This document shows, piece after piece, positions 14,390 to 17,127 of a DNA stretch of 17,127 nt (positions are counted from its first letter, which is position 1; the number at the start of each line of letters is the position of its first letter). Both the position numbers and the translations under genes were made by a program. Source of the DNA: Thermoleophilaceae bacterium. Its GTDB lineage: Bacteria; Actinomycetota; Thermoleophilia; Solirubrobacterales; Thermoleophilaceae. The notes below the pieces were generated by a model. That model was not told the DNA's origin. It saw only the letters and a program-made list of their open reading frames with translations, and ran no database searches. The stretch spans positions 1 through 17,127 of the forward strand of contig JACCSF010000268.1 of assembly GCA_013813135.1 (NCBI GenBank). Reading direction: 5' to 3'.

Positions 14390-15396
14390 GGGCGGCGCGC
14401 CGAGCTCCGCGTGGCGAGGTCGATCAGCCGCCGGGTGGCGCTGTCGTGGACGCTCGCGATCGCACGGCTGATCGCCGCCACGGGCAGCTCAGCGTGGTGG
14501 AGCGCGATCACCGTCTGGGGCAGCTCAGAGGCCGCGCGTGCGACGGCCTCTGCGTCCGGGCTGCGCGCGATCTCCGCGCGCAGCCGGAAGGGCGCGCGGC
14601 GCTCGCTCGCCATCAGGTCGACGTCGTCGAGCACCCCGATCAGGTGCCTGCCGGCGTCGAGCACGGGCAGGTGGCGCACGCCGTGGTCGAGCATCTCGAG
14701 CAGGGCCTCGGTGCCGGTGCGGTCGGCCGCCACCGTCCAGGCCGGCGCGCTCATCACCTCCGACAGCGGCGTGTCCGGACTCGCCCCCGCGGCCACCACC
14801 CGGGTCCTGATGTCGCGGTCGGTGACGATGCCGAGCCGGTCGCCGAGGTCGACGACCGTGCAGGTGACGCCGGCGTCGACCATGCGCCGCGCCGCGTCCT
14901 GCACGGTCGTGGCCGGCGGGCAGATCAGCGGAGCGGCGCGGACCAGCTCCCGCACGCGGCGCCCCGCGGGCGACGGCACCGGGTCCCGCTCGTGACCGGC
15001 CAGGAGGCGGACGCCCTTGTTCATCGACCGCACCACGAAGCGCGCCGCGGCGGGGCGCTCGAGCACCGGCCGAATTGCTGCCGCGGGTATGCGGTACACG
15101 AGCGTGTCCTCGGCGGCGCGGGCGACGAAGCCGAGCGGCGCGTCCTCCAGCAGCGACGCGAAGCCGAACATCTCGCCCTCCCCGAGCGCGTCCAGCAGGC
15201 GGTCGCCGATCAGCAGCTCCACCGATCCGCGGCGCACGACGTAAGCGAACTCGGAGGTCGCCCCGGCGCTGTCGAGGATCGCGGTGCCCGCGGCGTGAAA
15301 CTCGATCTCCGCACTGGCCGCGACCCCGGCGAGCGCCTCCTCGTCGAGCGTGTCGAACGGCGGGTAGCGGCGCAGGAACTCCGCTATGTCATGCAT
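14104..15396 (-). pseudogene. N-terminal part of the frameshifted protein: cNMP-binding, two CBS domains, start of DUF294
   Basis: The real coding part runs from ATG 15396 to about 14409. Residues 1-130 form a cyclic-nucleotide-binding-like domain (FAYVVRRGSVELLIGDRLL, then LGEGEMFGFASLLEDAPLGF). Residues about 146-264 form a CBS pair (ATTVQDAARRMVDAGVTCTV, GIVTDRDIRTRV, then HLIGVLDDVDLM). Residues from about 285 start the DUF294 domain (TRRLIDLATR). After that the frame turns into Arg-rich nonsense, while the +1 neighbour carries the expected continuation. Adding one base at the CGG at 14407-14409 would join them (ATRELGAPPVPYTW), for a total near 611 residues. The intact family probably senses nucleotides and regulates a linked transporter or enzyme; here the permease is divergent across a shared operator. 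The break may be real decay or a sequencing error. The start is nine bases from the operator, implying a very short leader. Confidence 0.75.
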
Positions 15397-15404
15397 GCCG
15401 AAGT

Positions 15405-15416
15405 CTGATATATCAG
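15405..15416. promoter_or_regulatory. Palindromic operator between the CBS/DUF294 gene and the permease
   Basis: CTGATATATCAG, a perfect 12-base palindrome, sits in the 47-base gap between the divergent starts at 15396 (minus) and 15444 (plus). TATATC can be read as a -10 box in both directions. One bound regulator could therefore control both the permease/aldehyde dehydrogenase unit and the DUF294/exonuclease unit. Confidence 0.7.
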
Positions 15417-15443
15417 CACCTACAGCTACGAGGGCGAGGGCAC

Positions 15444-17000
15444 GTGAGTACCACAGCTGCCGAAGACCATTCTGACGACCTAGCCGAGTTCGGCTACAAG
15501 CAGGAGCTGGATCGCAGCATCGGCAAGTTCGCGAGCTTCGCCGCCGGGGTCAGCTACATCTCGATCCTCACCGGCACCTTCCAGCTCTTCTACTTCGGCT
15601 TCGCCTTCGGCGGCCCGGCCTACTGGTGGACCTGGCCGACGGTCTTCCTCGGCCAGGTGATGGTGGCGCTCTGCTTCGCCGAGCTGGCCGCCAACTTCCC
15701 CGTGGCCGGCTCGATCTACAACTGGTCGAAGCGCATGGGCTCGGCGACGATCGCCTGGCTCGGGGGCTGGATGATGCTCACGGCCTCGATCGTGACAATC
15801 GCCGCCGTTGCGCTCGCCTACCAGCTCACGCTGCCGCAGATCTGGTCGGAGTTCCAGGTCTACGGCGACGGCTCAGGGAAGTACGACTTCGCCGCGAACG
15901 CCGTGATCCTCGCCACCGTGCTGATCATCTTCACGACGGTGATCAACGCGCTGGGCGTCAAGCTGATGGCGCGCATCAACAGCACCGGCGTGTTCATCGA
16001 GCTGATCGCCGCGGTGCTGCTGATCATCCTGCTGGCGGCCAACATCACCCGCGGCCCGGACGTGCTGTTCGAGACGCAGGGCACGGGCACGGGTCACGAC
16101 TGGGGCTACTTCGGGGCGTTCCTGGCCGCCTCGCTCGCCTCCGCTTACGTGATGTACGGCTTCGACACGGCCAGCTCGCTCGGCGAGGAGACGAAGGACC
16201 CGAGGCGCACGGCGCCCCTGGCGATCATGCGGGCGGTGATCGCCTCGTTCATCCTCGGCGGCCTGATCCTGCTGTTCGCGATCCTGGCCGTGAGCGACAT
16301 CAACTCGGATCAGATCGGCGTCGCCGGGCTCCAGTTCGTGATCCTCGACGTGCTCGGCAACACCGTCGGCAAGATCTTCCTGATCTGCGTGGTGATCGCG
16401 GTGACCGTCTGCTGCCTGGCGGTGCACACGGCCACGATCCGGATGATGTTCGCGATGGCCCGCGACAACAACCTGCCCGCGGGCGAGCACCTGGCCAAGG
16501 TCGACCCGAAGCACAAGACGCCGATCATCCCGGCCATCATCACGGGCTTCCTGGCGTGGCTCATCCTTGTCGTGAACATCCGCCAGCCTCAGATCTTCAC
16601 GGTGATCACGAGCATCGGGATCATCATGATCTACATCGCGTACCTGCTGGTCACGGTGCCGATGCTGCGCAAGCGACTGAGCGGCGAGTGGCCCCCGAAG
16701 GACGCCAAGCAGCGGGGCTACTTCACGCTCGGACGGTGGGGCCTCCCCATCAACGCGATCGCCGTCGGGTGGGGCATCTTCATGGCGATCAACCTGCTCT
16801 GGCCGCGCAAGGACGTCTACAACGCGACCGAGCCCTTCCACTGGTACCTCCAGTACGGCGCGGTCTTGTTCATCGCCGTCGTCTTCTTCGACGGCCTCGC
16901 CTACTACTGGTTCGTACAGCGCCACAAGACGGGCGTCTTGGAATCCCACGCGGCGGCTGCGCGCGCGGAGGCGGTCCCCGAGCCGCTGCAGCCGGCTTGA
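15444..17000 (+). CDS. APC-superfamily permease, amino acid/choline transporter type
   Basis: A 518-residue integral membrane protein with about 12 hydrophobic helices, the usual APC size. The N-terminus has the pattern FGYKQELDRSIGKFASFAAG, with SYISILTGTF and FGGPAYWWTWP after it and ELAANFPVAGSIYNWSK at the end of helix 2. This resembles the amino acid/choline (ACT) branch that includes the yeast choline and GABA permeases. The mid-protein FDTASSLGEETKDPRRTAP and ATIRMMFAMARDNNLP are also typical. It should be a proton- or gradient-driven importer; from its neighbours I infer choline, betaine or a related amine. The C-terminal cytoplasmic tail is Ala/Glu-rich. GTG 15444 is chosen because GAGGG (15430-15434) lies nine bases upstream and the conserved N-terminus starts soon after. 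Its stop is nine bases or less from the next gene's start, so the two are co-transcribed. Confidence 0.85.
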   Translation: MSTTAAEDHSDDLAEFGYKQELDRSIGKFASFAAGVSYISILTGTFQLFYFGFAFGGPAYWWTWPTVFLGQVMVALCFAELAANFPVAGSIYNWSKRMGSATIAWLGGWMMLTASIVTIAAVALAYQLTLPQIWSEFQVYGDGSGKYDFAANAVILATVLIIFTTVINALGVKLMARINSTGVFIELIAAVLLIILLAANITRGPDVLFETQGTGTGHDWGYFGAFLAASLASAYVMYGFDTASSLGEETKDPRRTAPLAIMRAVIASFILGGLILLFAILAVSDINSDQIGVAGLQFVILDVLGNTVGKIFLICVVIAVTVCCLAVHTATIRMMFAMARDNNLPAGEHLAKVDPKHKTPIIPAIITGFLAWLILVVNIRQPQIFTVITSIGIIMIYIAYLLVTVPMLRKRLSGEWPPKDAKQRGYFTLGRWGLPINAIAVGWGIFMAINLLWPRKDVYNATEPFHWYLQYGAVLFIAVVFFDGLAYYWFVQRHKTGVLESHAAAARAEAVPEPLQPA

Positions 17001-17008
17001 CGACACGC

Positions 17009-17127
17009 ATGTTCATCGACGGCGAATGGCGCGACGCCGCGAGCCGCGCCACCGTCGAGGCCACCAGTCCCGCCACCGGCGAGTCGCTCGGCCCGGTGGC
17101 CGAGGGCTCCCGCGAGGACGCCCGGCG
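17009..17127 (+). CDS. Aldehyde dehydrogenase N-terminus (candidate betaine aldehyde dehydrogenase), cut by the window edge
   Basis: Thirty-nine codons are visible, reading FIDGEWRDAA and then TSPATGESLGPVAEGSREDA. This is the usual N-terminus of NAD(P)-dependent aldehyde dehydrogenases (xxxxGEWxxAxSxxxxxVxxPATGExxxxV). The catalytic Cys and Glu lie outside the window. Two starts are possible: ATG 17009, or an in-frame TTG at 16997 that overlaps the permease stop and adds MTTR. Neither has a strong ribosome site, so translation is probably coupled to the permease. Following a choline-type permease in a regulon with betA, it is most likely BetB-like. A semialdehyde substrate from another pathway cannot be excluded from so short a piece. 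Confidence 0.75.
   Translation, partial: MFIDGEWRDAASRATVEATSPATGESLGPVAEGSREDAR

Overview
This is a GC-rich chromosomal segment that looks like a high-GC actinobacterium, probably of the Thermoleophilia/Solirubrobacterales type. The evidence is the very high GC content, many GTG starts, several genes that seem to be transcribed with little or no leader, and a secreted PKD protein with the 'VRCKGGNCPYK' Cys motif that I associate with that lineage. The taxonomic call is inference.

Layout. (1) Positions 1-742, minus: truncated secreted PKD-domain protein. Positions 743-928 hold nothing I can support. (2) Positions 929-1234, minus: orphan C-terminal remnant of a sulfite-oxidase-type molybdoenzyme. 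(3) Positions 1267-2943, minus: BetA-like choline dehydrogenase. It is divergent from an unrecognised gene (2996-3734, plus) that carries a one-base frameshift. (4) Positions 3797-11277, plus: a tight five-gene operon. It encodes a DmdA-like tetrahydrofolate (THF) methyltransferase, a dimethylglycine/sarcosine dehydrogenase, EtfB, EtfA, and a membrane Fe-S oxidoreductase of the EtfD/DgcB kind. (5) Positions 11348-12214, minus: a divergent MetF-type methylenetetrahydrofolate reductase, back to back with a GntR/FCD regulator (12263-12946, plus). (6) Positions 12933-15396, minus: a DEDDh exonuclease and a cNMP/CBS/DUF294 nucleotidyltransferase-like protein, the latter frameshifted. (7) Positions 15444-17000, plus: an APC permease of the amino acid/choline type, followed by the start of an aldehyde dehydrogenase that runs off the window.

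The strongest unifying signal is a palindrome, TGATATATCA, found four times exactly and once with one mismatch. It occurs only in the promoter regions of this cluster: betA/unknown gene, the five-gene operon, metF, gntR, and the permease/CBS gene pair. The GntR protein is the obvious candidate to bind it, which would make 1267-17127 one regulon.

Proposed physiology (inference): choline is imported by the permease and oxidised by BetA and the aldehyde dehydrogenase to glycine betaine. The DmdA-like protein moves one methyl to THF, giving dimethylglycine and 5-methyl-THF. The dehydrogenase removes the remaining methyls as methylene-THF, with electrons passing through ETF and the Fe-S membrane protein to quinone. 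The MetF homologue oxidises 5-methyl-THF back to methylene-THF. No Rieske betaine monooxygenase (GbcAB) is visible, so this may be an oxygen-independent, cobalamin-independent betaine demethylation route.
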